Shown: positions 11,426 through 22,883 of the stretch, one piece after another
How the letters are laid out: each line of letters opens with the position of its first letter
Position numbering within the stretch: position 1 is the first letter of the stretch
From: Rattus norvegicus
Taxonomy: Eukaryota > Chordata > Mammalia > Rodentia > Muridae
Assembly: GCF_036323735.1 (NCBI RefSeq)
Contig: NC_086025.1
Span: 111,550,688 to 111,614,687 of the forward strand
Length of the DNA: 64,000 nucleotides
Reading direction: 5' to 3'
Position numbers and translations under genes: made by a program
The notes under the pieces: generated by a model
Database searches by the model: none
Seen by the model: only the letters and a program-made list of their open reading frames with translations
What the model was told of the DNA's origin: nothing

Positions 11426-13939
11426 TAAGCTGGATATTTTAAACAGCTGTTAAAAGTATAATGAGAGCCTTAAATCTGGGCTTCTGCAGACACTGCTCAG
11501 GATGAAGCGGTAGCATGAGCATCACTTACTGATAAGTGTCTGGATAATGCACACGGTCTCTAAATGATGGATGCCTGAGAACTCATGCTTGAGCAAAGTG
11601 CCCACCAGCTTCCAAGCTTTGTGTGTGAACCTTAAACTCCTGAGTGTGAGCCTTCTTATAGGCTGCTGGTTGAGTATCATCCCTGCTTTTGCTAGCAGAT
11701 GAAAGTGTGGTTCAGAGACGCTAGCCTGAGGCCTTAGAGTTGGTTACTATCCAAGGCCAGGTCCACCTAATGCTCAGAACTGCCTCTTCCAAGGGATGGA
11801 GCTCCTGGATTGCCAGGGAGTGAAGAAATCTAGGACGGGAAGCCCTTATGGCTGAGGGGAAATCTACAGGATGCTGAGTGCGTGGCCCTGTTGGTCAAGG
11901 CTCCTGGCATTATTTCAGCTGGGGCCCTAGGGCCACAGGCTTTGTGAATCTTTCTCACTAATCCGTTAACAGTGGTGTTTCAGAACAGACTGTCTGGAGG
12001 AGCAGAGGTTTCTCCCTGCCTGGGAGAGGAAGACCCTTTCTTGCATTATATTTTCTTCTGTCCCCAACCGTGAGCTCCATTATCCCAACTGTTCCCAGTG
12101 GGGATGTCCCTATGCTTCGGATGGCTTCATGCTGATCCTCTGGGCTCTCACCTCTTCCCCAACATCTGCCACCACGCTCTGTCATGTGGTGTTTCTGCCT
12201 CCCACCAGCCTGGGTCTCACCCTTGGTTCCTGTTCTCATGTGGCAGATATAGGGCAAGAGCTGGCTGGTCTCTGTCCCCTGCCTTGTGTCACACATCAAT
12301 CCTCTCACCTGCTCTGCCTCTGCCTGTGAGCCTGGTGCCAGGGCACAGTGTTCCTGAGCTGGAGAGAAATCCTTTGAAGCAAGTAGCATCCTCTAAAGGC
12401 AGCCCTGGGAGGGACTCTGCTATTCCAGGGCCTAGGCTGCAGGATGACTTGCTGCCTGCTTTCAGCTTCTGTGGCTTCACTGGGAAGCCAGACTGAAGTC
12501 AGTTTATTTCTCTATCTTTCCTCCCTGTCCAGATCCATTGTAAGAAATTACATCATAATTTTCTTTTGGGAGACTGGTGTGTACCAGGTACTGTCTCTTT
12601 TACTTCACCTGCCCCACTGGCCCGCCCCTCACTCACTGACCAGGCAGAGGCAAAACCAATACAACACTGTCCCCAGCTTTACCTCCTGGCTGGAATAGTG
12701 ACTACTTAAAAACAGAAGCACAAGAAAATATATGGATATTTGAATGTGCCTGGACTGGTGGGCAGAGAACACCAGAGGGTGCCTCTCAGCTGGCTGGAGA
12801 GGGGCAAGTACCACCCACTTCTGACTCCACTCAAGTCTGTCTGCACGACTGCTGCAGAATCCCCAGAGAAAGGAAGCCTTCTCCAAAGGTGAAGCCTGTC
12901 ACAAAGCCCCATCTCCAAAGAGAGGCCCTGCCAACATACAAACCAGGAAGGAGGAAGCCAAGCCACACTACGGACCTCTGAGGTACCTCTCTGGCCAACT
13001 CCACTGTGCCGCTCTGCTGTAGGCAGACACATCTTTGGAAGTGATGACTTCATGGGGCACAGCACGAACTTGGAGCTCAGTAGGAAGAACAAGAGAGATA
13101 GATGCGGGACAGGGTGGCAGCTGGGGACTCAGAAGGGCAAGTGGCTGAGCCTCCTGAAGGGGGGATCTAGCATAGTACATGGAGCAGAGGAACAATCAGG
13201 GCATGAAGGAACGGCCAAGTCCCTTTCCGTTTCACAGGTGCCATTAGCTGCTGCTCTCAGCTGCAAGCCTGCGGTCACTGCTTGTCACTGCCTCTCTGGT
13301 CCTGCATCAGTCCTTTCCCTCTCTTGACCTCAAGGCCTTGCAGGAGAATGGGACACATAGGGTACTCTGGAGACACCGCTAGCTCCTTCCCTTTCTTCTT
13401 GTCCATGAACCACAGAACCTTTAGTGTTTTACTGACCACATAGCGGTCTGGAACAGAGGGTGAGCTAACCTTCCTTGTACCTTATGTATGGTCATGACAG
13501 AGAGTTTTAGGGCCTTTGAGACCGAAGTGAAACAGTGTCCTATCTTCTAGGTAACAGGCTGAGGAGTCCTTTGCCCCTGTCATTTTGTACCATTTCACAC
13601 CTAGCTGTGTGAAATGCAAAGGCAGTGTGGCTGGGGCTCTGGCAGCCATGCTGGGCTCTTGAGACTAACAGTTATGGTGGTAGAGCGGAGATCCAGGGAC
13701 AGTCTGTATTGTCAATCATTGTGTGGGCCTCTAGATGGGTGCTGCACTTCTTGTTCAAAACCCATGTGCTTGGACAAGAAGAAACCCTTTTATCTTTTTG
13801 ATCCCTAGTTAATTTTGTTTTTTTCCCTGTTATGTACAATGTACAGTGTAGTCCTTTTTGTTAGAAACTCTAAAATTCCTTCCAGGGAACTGATCTGGGG
13901 CAGGGGCATTAGGCCTGTCTCTTTGTTTGTTTATTTATT
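11426..13939. other. Unique intronic sequence, nothing recognised
   Basis: About 2.5 kb, CpG-poor. The long frames at 11958-12496 overlap on both strands and have no family resemblance. Confidence 0.5.
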
Positions 13940-14060
13940 GGGTTTTCAAGACAGGGTTTCTCTGTGTGGCACTGGCTGTCCTGGAACTCACTCTGAAGAT
14001 CAGAGATCCACCTGCCTCTGACTTGCCAGAGCTGGGATTAAAGGTGTGCACTCTGGCTGA
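13940..14060 (-). mobile_element. B1 SINE (reverse)
   Basis: CAAGACAGGGTTTCTCTGTG, TGGCTGTCCTGGAACTCACTC and GCTGGGATTAAAGGTGTGCA are B1 landmarks; a short internal segment is missing. Confidence 0.9.
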
Positions 14061-15439
14061 TTTTAGGATTCTTTTAAGTATTCACTCCCAACAAGAGGCA
14101 ACATGACAACTTTCCAAAATGTCCACACCCCTGTTCTGCAACCTGTGCCTCTGTTTATGATGTTACACTTCGCAGTGGGAAGAGGCTGAGGTGGAATTAA
14201 GGCCTCTAGTCACCTGGCCTCCAGCTGGGCTGTCTGGGTGGCCCCACATAGTCACAAGGGTCTCTAAGAACGGAGGAATAATATAAGCATCCCAAGAAAG
14301 ACTGTCCCAGGTCTGACTCTGGGAACGAAGGAAGAGTACAGGGAAAAAACTGTGGCTGCTTCTGGAAACAGCAGACCCCCAAGAGCCTCATAAGGAACCC
14401 AGTTCTGCCGGACGCTTGGCCTTAGTTGTGAAGCCTCCCCAGATTCCCAGACTGTGGAACTGAAGGAGAATGACCATGTTGTTTGAAGACCCTAGGCTGC
14501 AGTCTTCTGTTATAGCTGCAGCAAGAAAGGACCACACAGCCTGCTTCCTGTGGGACCACCTAAGTCACAAAGTACTGGGCCACTCGTGGAGGGCCACCTG
14601 TGTGGTCCTCAGGACAGGACCCAGCACTTAGTCACCAGCTATCTCCCAGGGAAAGTACCCCCCACCCCCGGTGCCCTTTCACAGAGTCGGCCAAAGTCTG
14701 AGCCTTAATTCTGAGAGTGTTGGTCCCACGGACAAGCAGCACCTGCAGGCTGGAAACACAGCATGTTAGCATCCACCTGGACCTGTGGCCAGCATCAGCA
14801 TAGCTGCAGGATCCCTAGGGATTGTGGGAATATTGGAATAATAGGTGCTTCCCTAGACCTTGCTCTGCTCTCTCCTTGGCCTCACCCTCCTGACATCAGC
14901 CATGGGTGGTTTTATTTTCTTCCTGTGCTTTGGGTCTTTCCCTCATAGAGAACTGCTGTCTTCTCTGGCCCTTGTGTAGGTGGAGCTCACGGTAGTGACT
15001 TTAGTACCTTCCCATGACTTCTTCTAGGTTCCGATCTCCTTCAGAGATGAGACAAATCCGCCACTCCTAGAACTCCTAGAACACACTGTCTTACCGACTA
15101 CATGGGTATGGTGCTCCTTCTATCTCAGGGGCCACTGCACTGAGAGGCCGAAGAGGACCCGAGTAGGACAGAAGCAATGTGTTCTATGCAAATATATGCA
15201 GAAAGTGCTAGGAAACAACACAAGAAGGAAAGCAGGCCAAGATCAGGGAACAGGAGGCAGTCTTTTTCCCCACCCCAGCTCCTGGGGTCTGGCTGGACTT
15301 GGTGACCCAACACAAAGTCTGATACAGTCATCGTCATTCAAGAAAATTCAAATTGGATCAAGTCAGGCTATTCTCCCAGATCAAATGGCATGTCTCTAAA
15401 GTAAGTATTTTATCGATTTGCTTTTGGTTGATTGATTTT
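14061..15439. other. Unique intronic sequence, nothing recognised
   Basis: No recognisable repeat, RNA gene or coding signal. Confidence 0.5.
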
Positions 15440-15775
15440 ATGCACACGTGTGGTATGTGTATATATGTGGTGTGTGCGTGTGTTTGAACGCATTTGCATG
15501 TGCATGTGCACATGGAGGCTGGATGTCCACGTCAAGTGTCTTTCCTTCTACTCTTCATTTTTCTACATAGAGCTCTCCTTGAACCTGTCTGGACTCACTA
15601 TTCTGGACAGACTGACTGGCCAGAGAGCTCCCCAGGAACTGCCCATTTCCACTCTCCCCCAATCCAAGCGCTAGAGTGTTTCACCTGGCTTTCACACAGG
15701 AGCTGGGGATCCGAGCTCATGTCCTATGATTGCACAGCAAGCACTTGACCTAATGAGCCATCTACATGGCTGATA
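15440..15775 (-). mobile_element. B4-like SINE (reverse), diverged
   Basis: GAGCTCATGTCCTATGATTGC, ACAGCAAGCACTTGACC and GAGCCATCTACATGGC match the tRNA-like head of B4 in reverse, preceded by the TG-rich tail. Confidence 0.65.
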
Positions 15776-16277
15776 AGTGCATAAGGCGAGATTGGAAGCC
15801 AGGCTATTGGAAGCCAGAGCTGATGGGAACACTAGGCCTGGCTGGAACAGGATTCGGGCTTTGTTGTCAATGGGAAAATCCAAGGCGAAATACACATTGT
15901 CTTCTGTGCCAAATGTGACCTGCTGCTGGTCCTTTTGGTTTTGTCTTTAAACACATTTCTTTGTTCTTTCATGCCTCTAGGTATATCCCCAATAGTGAGT
16001 AACCTAGCATATCCCTTGGGACATGGCCATTGTCTAATCCCAACCCTCTCATTCACTTCTCTCACCCTCCCCTCCCACATCCAGCCTTTCAACAACTATC
16101 CAAACCCTGGTGGTCCCCTCCACATCCCCATTCACTCACACCTTGTCCTAGAGCACGATGATTACTTAGAAAGTCCTTTCATCAATAGGTGAGAAGCCCA
16201 TGGTCTAGAGGTGGAGAAGAAAAGGAACTAGCAAGGTCAAAGACAGCGGGTATGGCTGGCCTAGGGTGTATGCTTAC
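15776..16277. other. Unique intronic sequence, nothing recognised
   Basis: Moderately AT-rich; no feature seen. Confidence 0.45.
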
Positions 16278-16582
16278 TGCCATGATTAGTGTTAACTGTC
16301 AGTTTGATCACATGGGAGACCACGCCCACGAGGGAAATATCTAGACTAGGATGAGGTTGAAAGACTACCCTAAATGTGCATGGCATCATCCCGTGCTTGA
16401 CAGGATGAGAAAGAGAAACCGAGTGCCAGCATTTGCTTCTCTCTGCTTCCTGACTACACACGAAATGTGAGCCTGTGGCTCCTCCCTCCACTTCCCCCGC
16501 CATGATGGACTGTACCCTCAAACCTTGAGCCAGAACTAATCCTTCCTTACATTGTGTTTATCTGGTATTTCTTTCATTACGT
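16278..16582 (+). mobile_element. Rodent L1/LTR-like interspersed repeat (family uncertain)
   Basis: Starts TGATTAGTGTTAACTGTCAG and includes CACGCCCACGAGGG, CTCTCTGCTTCCTGACTAC, CCGCCATGATGGACTGTACC and GTATTTCTTTCATTAC, the ordered landmarks of a common rodent repeat. Confidence 0.7.
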
Positions 16583-16602
16583 TTCTATTTTTAATCAAAT
16601 AA

Positions 16603-16790
16603 AATGTGTATTCGTGTATGCATGCTTGGGGGATGTGCACGAGAGTGCAGGTACCAGGGAGTGCCAGAAGAGGGCGCTAGATTCCGAGGAACTGTAGAGG
16701 TAGCGTGAGCTGCCTGGCCTGGGTGCTTTGAACCAAACCAGAGTTTTCTTTAATAGCAGCGAGTGCTCTTAACCACAGAAGGCAAGGAAC
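16603..16790 (-). mobile_element. B3/B2-family SINE (reverse), diverged
   Basis: GTGCCAGAAGAGGGCGCTAG and GCGAGTGCTCTTAACCACAG are B2/B3 landmarks in reverse. Confidence 0.75.
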
Positions 16791-17044
16791 AAGGGATTAT
16801 TACTCTGTTCCCAACCACAAGAAGATGGCATCGCATTGAGCAGCATCTTCTGGTTTGAGAAATTCTGATGAGGGGCTCCTCCAGCTTCCCAGTTCTGCCC
16901 CGTAAGGGGCATTAATCTAAGCTAAGTCTCAGGTCACTAAAGATGTCACTATGCATGGGATGGCAGGCATCAGAGTCCCAAACATCTCAAAAATCTATAC
17001 TTAGGCTTGGGGAGTGGGGTTCAGGGAAAACTCGGGACACAATA

Positions 17045-17205
17045 ATGTGTTGGGGTCAGATGGGCATGGATTAGAACCCCAGCTCTGGTACTCTGTGACC
17101 TCAGCAAGTTCTTAACCTTCCTGAGCTTATCTCTTTAGCTCTGGGAAGCTTAAAGGCAAGCTAACACCTGGGAAACATCAGCAACAATTCTTAGCAAGAA
17201 AGAGG
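17045..17205 (+). repeat. MIR SINE
   Basis: GATTAGAACCCCAGCTCTGG, TGTGACCTCAGCAAGTTC and TTAACCTTCCTGAGC give MIR order. Confidence 0.75.
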
Positions 17206-17229
17206 TACTCAAGGGATGTTAATGGTTGG

Positions 17230-17401
17230 GGGTGGGGAGAAGGTTCCAGCAAAAAGCTTACTGTGTAATGATGAGGGCCTGAGCTTGGGTCCCAGAATGC
17301 ATATCAAAGGCCTGGCTGTGTGCTGTGTGTTTGCTAATCCCTGGGAAGTGCTGGGAATGCAGAGGAGGTCCCTGGGCTTCTCTAACCAGCTAGCCCAGCC
17401 T

Positions 17402-17459
<58 letters not shown>

Positions 17460-17482
17460 AACAAAAACAAAAACAAAAAAAA
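17230..17482 (+). mobile_element. B3/B4-like SINE remnant with (TC)n(AC)n and A-rich tail
   Basis: GAGGGCCTGAGCTTGGGTCCCAGAATGCA resembles the SINE body. 17405-17443 is TC repeat, 17443-17459 CA repeat, then an A-rich tail to 17482. Confidence 0.55.
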
Positions 17483-17588
17483 CAGAGGATGACACTCAAG
17501 AAACAGCTTACCTACACCCACACAATGATGACTATTCTGTAATAGTGGAAGCAGTGTGTGTGAGAACACGTATGCACACACAATGGCT

Positions 17589-17661
17589 ATCATCATCATC
17601 ATCATCATCATCACCACCATCATCATCATCACCACCACCATCATCATCATCATCACCACCA
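17589..17661. repeat. (ATC/ACC)n trinucleotide repeat
   Basis: CAT triplets with regular CAC interruptions; read as poly-Asp or poly-Met in shadow frames. Confidence 0.95.
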
Positions 17662-18527
17662 TGCTCAATATTACTGGTACGTGGAGGCACAGGATAAAGT
17701 CTGTCTATCTGAGATAAAGATGAGACCAAACCTGGGAAAGGAAGCGGCAGAGAGAACGTGACTAAGCAGAGAAAATGGGCTAAGTGCACACTGGGGTGGA
17801 ACTGGGCTCAAGAAAGGTCTGAGGGGGCTACAGTCCCCGCACTCAATCCCCAGCATGGCTGGGATAGGGGCAAGGCCAAGGTGAAGCTGGCACTGGGTAC
17901 TGAAGATGTAGGGGGGACACCAACAGAAGGGTTGGCTCTCTGAGGAATGAGGCCATAGCAACTTGCTCCTGGGAACTTGCTCCAAAGCCTTGTTAGCAGC
18001 TGGAAGTCTACCCAAGGGCATGGAGATTCAGGGAGGACAAGAGGAGTGTGGATGAGCGAAGGGATGGAGGCTTGTTGGAGTAACTGCAGGATGCTACGCC
18101 AATACCTTGGCTAGGCAGTAAAAGCCTGAATTTCCACCCCACACCAAGGTGTCCAGTACCCAAGGCTCTGACTTAATCACCTTCTCTGAGCTATGCAGGA
18201 AAGGGGAAGCTAGAAGACACCCGAAGCGGCCTCCAACATCAGTGTGCAAGGGAAACAGAGCTCCTGGCCACGTGCTCTTGAGAATGTGCTCTTCTGCAGC
18301 TTGAAATGAAAGACTGGCTGAGAGGTGGGTTTGAAAACCTAGTAGGGAAGGAGGGAAACCCCTTGCATCGTCTCTGTGCTCCCAGAATTCCTCATGCCTT
18401 ATATTCCTTGCTATGTTGCCCACACTGGTCACTGGTGGGTCTTCTTTTTTACGCTGAACTGCTTGAAGGGGCAGTCAAGCCTTTTATATAGTAAGGATGG
18501 GTTCTTCTCCATAGGCCACAGGCTCAC
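17662..18527. other. Unique intronic sequence, nothing recognised
   Basis: No recognisable repeat or coding signal. Confidence 0.45.
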
Positions 18528-18556
18528 TGAGAAAGCACCCAACCCCATCTTTCTGG
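18528..18556. repeat. 29-bp exact direct repeat, copy 1
   Basis: Begins TGAGAAAGCACCCAACCCC and is identical over 29 bases to 19501-19529; flanks differ on both sides. Confidence 0.95.
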
Positions 18557-18587
18557 GGAGAGGCAGCTCCTGCCTGTGTTTGCCACC

Positions 18588-18905
18588 TGTGGTGGGTTGG
18601 ATGGAAAATGCCCCCCATAGGCTCATGAACACTCGGACCGTAGTCGGCGTCGCTGTTTGGTGTGGTTATGGGATCCTTTGGGGGTGGCACCTTGCTGGAA
18701 GAAGAGCATCATCACTGGGGGTCAACTCTGAGTGTTTATAGCCCCGCCTCACTTCCTGCTTCCTGTGTGTGCATACCATGTGATCGGCCAGCTTCCTGGT
18801 CTGCTATCACACCCACTCACCCCCCCCCCCCCCGGAACCCAAAGCAACCCGCTTCTTCCTGAAGTTGCTTTTGGCTATGGTGCTTTATAACACCAAGAGA
18901 AAAGG
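18588..18905 (+). mobile_element. Rodent L1/LTR-like repeat (family uncertain)
   Basis: CCCATAGGCTCATGAACACTC, TGGCACCTTGCTGGAAGAAG, CATCACTGGGGGTCAACTC and TTGCTTTTGGCTATGGTGC match ordered landmarks of a widespread rodent repeat. A 14-bp C run interrupts it at 18820-18833. Confidence 0.7.
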
Positions 18906-19500
18906 AGCAGAAGCAACTTTATCTTCTAGAAAAGTGAGACCTGGGAATCTGGGTAGAAGTATCCCTACTGTGTGCTGCACTTCACCTCTTCCCTTCAACC
19001 CTTTACTCTGTTGCCACAACAACCTTAACGCCAATTGCTCAGTTACTGCAGCCTCTCCTTCTCCAGGCCTTGTGCCTCCCAGTAAACCCTAAGGTAGTGT
19101 GGACTCCTCGTACCACCCATGCTTCAGGAACCAGAGCAGGAGGGAGGTCAGTGGGACCCTCCCAAGCCTAACATGAACTGCTTTGTGAAGCGCTTCTGTT
19201 CCCCCAGGCTCCCATCTGTGTGCCTCCTAGCTTTGTTCCTCCTCCCTTGCTTTCAGTCACACCAGAGAATTAGCATTTCCTCTCCGGTCCCTGTGTTTCT
19301 TCAGTCTTCCCCAGGAGCCTCCCACCAACCCCATCTCCACGATCCCAGAATCCCCAAGTGTGCATAGTTCACACCACCATCATCTGTTCATGGGTGAGTC
19401 TTCTACACTTGACTGAACTCTTCCTGGGTAGAGATCCATACATCAGCTCTGTCCCAGAGGCTCAGCGGCACATGGCTGGAGTAGCATGGAGGACAGTCAT
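18906..19500. other. Unique intronic sequence, nothing recognised
   Basis: Pyrimidine-rich in part (19200-19340); no gene or repeat recognised. Confidence 0.45.
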
Positions 19501-19529
19501 TGAGAAAGCACCCAACCCCATCTTTCTGG
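19501..19529. repeat. 29-bp exact direct repeat, copy 2
   Basis: Identical to 18528-18556, 973 bp away. Confidence 0.95.
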
Positions 19530-19744
19530 CCAGAAAACTCATTGGTCAGACCATGTTCCTTGGCCTAATGTTGTTTTGAGTCACGGTCTGGACACTAACT
19601 AATGGTTACAGAGGCCCATCGAGGTCACAGCACGCCGCCTATCATTCTTTTAATAATTGAGGCTGCTCTCTTCCTCTGATTCCAAGGCACACATCTCAAG
19701 AGCCCATGTCACAGGAATTGGTGTGGCTCTCTCCCTCCCTACGT

Positions 19745-20262
19745 ATACTTGTATGTATGGGCGCGTTCGTGTATGTGGACGTCAGGGATCAAGTTTGGGT
19801 GCCATTCAACTAACTTTTGAGGCAGAGTCTCCCATTGGTCTAGAGCTGTAAAGTGGCTAGACTGGCTGTCCAGTGAACTCCCAGGAGACGCCCATTTCTA
19901 CAGTCCTTTATTGGCATCCCAACCACGAACCACCATGCCTGACTCTGTGTGTGTGTGTCTGTGTGTTTGCTCACACATACGTGTAAGAGTGTGGCTCTGG
20001 AAAGTGCATGATGTGGTGTAGGTTTGGAAGTCAGAGGATATCCTTGATGACTTTTTTTCCTTCTACCCCTTTGAGACAGGATCTCTCATTGTTCGATGCA
20101 GTCTACCTGGCTTGGGAGCTTCTGGGGATTCTCCTGTGCCCCTCACTAGGATCCTCGGGATTACAGACACTGCTACTGCATCCAGCTTCCCACGGGCTCT
20201 GAGAATTTGGACTCAGGTCTTCATGCTTGAACAGCAAGCACTTTACCAAGCTTTTCCAGCCC
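19745..20262 (-). mobile_element. Two adjacent B4-like SINEs (reverse)
   Basis: 19745-19945 shows GAGGCAGAGTCTCCCATTGG and CACCATGCCTGACTC. 19955-20262 shows TTGAGACAGGATCTCTCATTG, GGACTCAGGTCTTCATGC and GCAAGCACTTTACCAAGC. A TG-rich joint lies between. Confidence 0.75.
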
Positions 20263-20363
20263 ACTCCCAGAGGTTTGCTTTCATGGCAAGTACCAATCAT
20301 ACAGAGTTCCAAGTCTCTTAAACTCAGCCCTGTGTGCCACCCCTTAGTGGCACTAATCCAGGC

Positions 20364-20365
<2 letters not shown>

Positions 20366-20402
<37 letters not shown>
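20366..20402. repeat. (AC)n microsatellite
   Basis: Thirty-seven bases of CA alternation. Confidence 0.95.
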
Positions 20403-20649
20403 CAGAGTTGTTGAATTAAGCTCTAAGGACTCTCATATTAGTGACTCTGAATGACATGGCTTCCCATGAGGTCCCTAGAGACTTTATAGAAGCTCATCAA
20501 AAGTTGAACCTATGAAGGGATTGCCCCATGTGTGACTGTGGGATGATAGCCTGGACATTTAAAATGTGAACTTCATTTAAATATGGGGTCTGGCCAAAAG
20601 AATTATTTAATATTTAAAAGAGTCATTGACATTTAAAATCTTAGAAACT

Positions 20650-20795
20650 TTTTTTTGAGACAGGTCTCACTCTGTGGTTGAGGTCACCCTAGAACTCGCT
20701 GTGTAGTTCAGGCTTGTCTCAAACTTGTGACAACCCTCCTGCCTCAGCCTCCCAAGTTCTGAGCTCACTGTTGTGAACCACTGAACCATGCATGA
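20650..20795 (-). mobile_element. B1-like SINE (reverse), old
   Basis: TTTTTTTGAGACAGGTCTCAC, CTCGCTGTGTAGTTCAGGC and CCTCCTGCCTCAGCCTCCCA are diverged B1/PB1 landmarks. Confidence 0.8.
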
Positions 20796-21040
20796 CCTGA
20801 TATTCAGATAAATCTGGAAACTTCTTAGCAGCCTAGGTAGACATTTCCTTCCTCTCCCTGACGCAGCAGCTCTCTCTAAGATGCCCCTCAACATCCTCTG
20901 TAGATGGTGGGGAAGGGAAAATTGAGGCCAACGTCTTTCCTGGAGTGTCCACACTCGGCATTCCCTCCCCAGGCCCTTGTTTCTTCCCAAGCTAGACTTC
21001 TATCACTGTTCTTTGTCACTCTCCTTTCATGGCAGCTGTC

Positions 21041-21160
21041 TGTCTGTCTGTCTGTTTCTGTCTATCTGTCTCTGTCTGTCTCTGTCTCTGTCTGTCTCTC
21101 TCTCTGTTTCTGGCTCTGACTCTCTGGCTCTCTCTCTCCCTCCCTCTCTCCCCTTCACCC
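21041..21160. repeat. TCTG/TCTC low-complexity tract
   Basis: Interrupted CTGT and CTCT words; a (CAA)n patch follows at 21416-21435. Confidence 0.85.
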
Positions 21161-21649
21161 ACTCCCCTGTCTTATGCCCATTTTTTATTTTGGAGTGTCA
21201 CCAACAATGTTTTGCTTTCACTGCTCACTCAAAGACCCAGCCCTGGGTGACATGAAATGCCCTCCCCTTGTAGCTGGTGGGGATTACCTATTCATTCACC
21301 AGCATGGGTTGACAATCTGCACTGTCACTATCCTTGGGGGCACAGCGGTGAGCAGAAATGAAGCAATTCTGCCCCTATGGAGCTGCTGGTCTAGTGTCAG
21401 GGGAGAGATAAGATCAACGACAACAACAACAACAGACAGCAGCAACCGATACAAGGGGCTGGACAGCAGCAAGTGCTTAGTTAAAACAAACAAATTAATA
21501 AAATGAGCATGGGAAGGGATTTCAGAGGGAACAGGAATTGTTGATTGACATTTCAAACACGGCTGAGGACAAGGTGAACAGCTGTTCTCCCAGATGGAAC
21601 AATTCCTTCACTTATTCAACGGAGTTGCTTAAGCTCTAACCCCTAATCA

Positions 21650-21790
21650 CCCTTGCAATGGGGTGAGGATACTTCCTGTTTTTATAGAAAAGAAAACTGG
21701 GACTTAGAGGCCCCATATACCCCAGCTCATTAGGTTGAAGTGAACCCACAAAGTGAACCCAGTTCCAAAGGGTTACAAATGTTTCCTCTT
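21650..21790 (-). repeat. MIR fragment (reverse)
   Basis: AAACTGGGACTTAGAGGCCC and the following lines resemble reversed MIR. Confidence 0.5.
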
Positions 21791-22239
21791 CCAACATCAA
21801 GCTTTCTCTGAAAACTCCCACGGTGTACAGGGGCTGTAGAGTTGGGTATTTTCTGAAGCTCGTCATAAACCCATGGGATGATCACACCAAGGACACCTCC
21901 AAAGTGAGGGGGTCACAAAGAAAGAGGTGCCCAGTAAGTCAGGTCTAGAGTCCTCTGCTGGGACGTGGTCACTACAATCCCCCAGCATCCTCAGTCTAGT
22001 CAAGAAAGAGGAGTAAACTACAGTCATGTCCTCCTGAGAGGGGCAGGGTGGCACGTTGGCAGGTTCAAGTGGTCAAGAGCTCAGACCCTCCTGACTACTC
22101 ATGCTGGCCCAATGGGTCTCCATCTGATACAAACAAAACAGAACCTGTTACATGCAGGGACCGTGAAAGTAGTCACGGTTCCAGGGCCAGGGCTTTCCAC
22201 CAGCTTCCAGAACATATAGAGCTTAGGAGAGAGGGGAGC

Positions 22240-22335
22240 TCCAAGTGTCACAGGGACCTGAGTGGAAGTCCTGGCTCAGTCACTTTCTGCCATGTGACCC
22301 TGGTGTGTGCTTCCCTCTTCCCACTCACCTTGGAA
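22240..22335 (+). repeat. MIR fragment
   Basis: GGAAGTCCTGGCTCAGTCAC followed by TGCCATGTGACCCTGG is MIR core. Confidence 0.6.
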
Positions 22336-22835
22336 GCAGAAGCAAAGTAGAGAGTGGGGGGTCAGCTACGCAGTGCAAGGGCAGGGTCAGGCTTGCCTCG
22401 TAGGTGTGGGCCTGCTCGCTGGCAAGCTTCTATCAAAACCTATGTCCTGAGTGGGGAGGGCTGGGGGTGGGGTGGTCCAGGGTCTTTAGGTGAGTTATAT
22501 GGGGTTTTCCTAAAGAAAAGAAAGTTCTACAGGTGCTAACTAGGGGTGATCTATTCTAGTCTGCCTAAGGCTTCTACTCAGGAGAGGGCCAGGTGACACC
22601 TGAATTGTGATGGCTGAAACAAAGACACCTCGCTGCTCCTCTCCCCTTGCTGTAGAGACTGCAGACTATCTCCCCTTCCCTTGGATAGTTTGCCCTCACT
22701 TTGGCCAGTCGGGACCTGCACAGTCCAGTGGTGGAGTCTTTTGGCTTCTCGTATTTTACAATAGACTCATGACTCATTATTATTTTTTAAAAAGAATTCC
22801 AGGAAGAAAAAACAAATTATTCTGATCACTCTTGT

Positions 22836-22836
<1 letters not shown>

Positions 22837-22880
<44 letters not shown>
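22837..22880. repeat. (CT)22 microsatellite
   Basis: A pure CT run. Confidence 0.96.
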
Positions 22881-22883
<3 letters not shown>

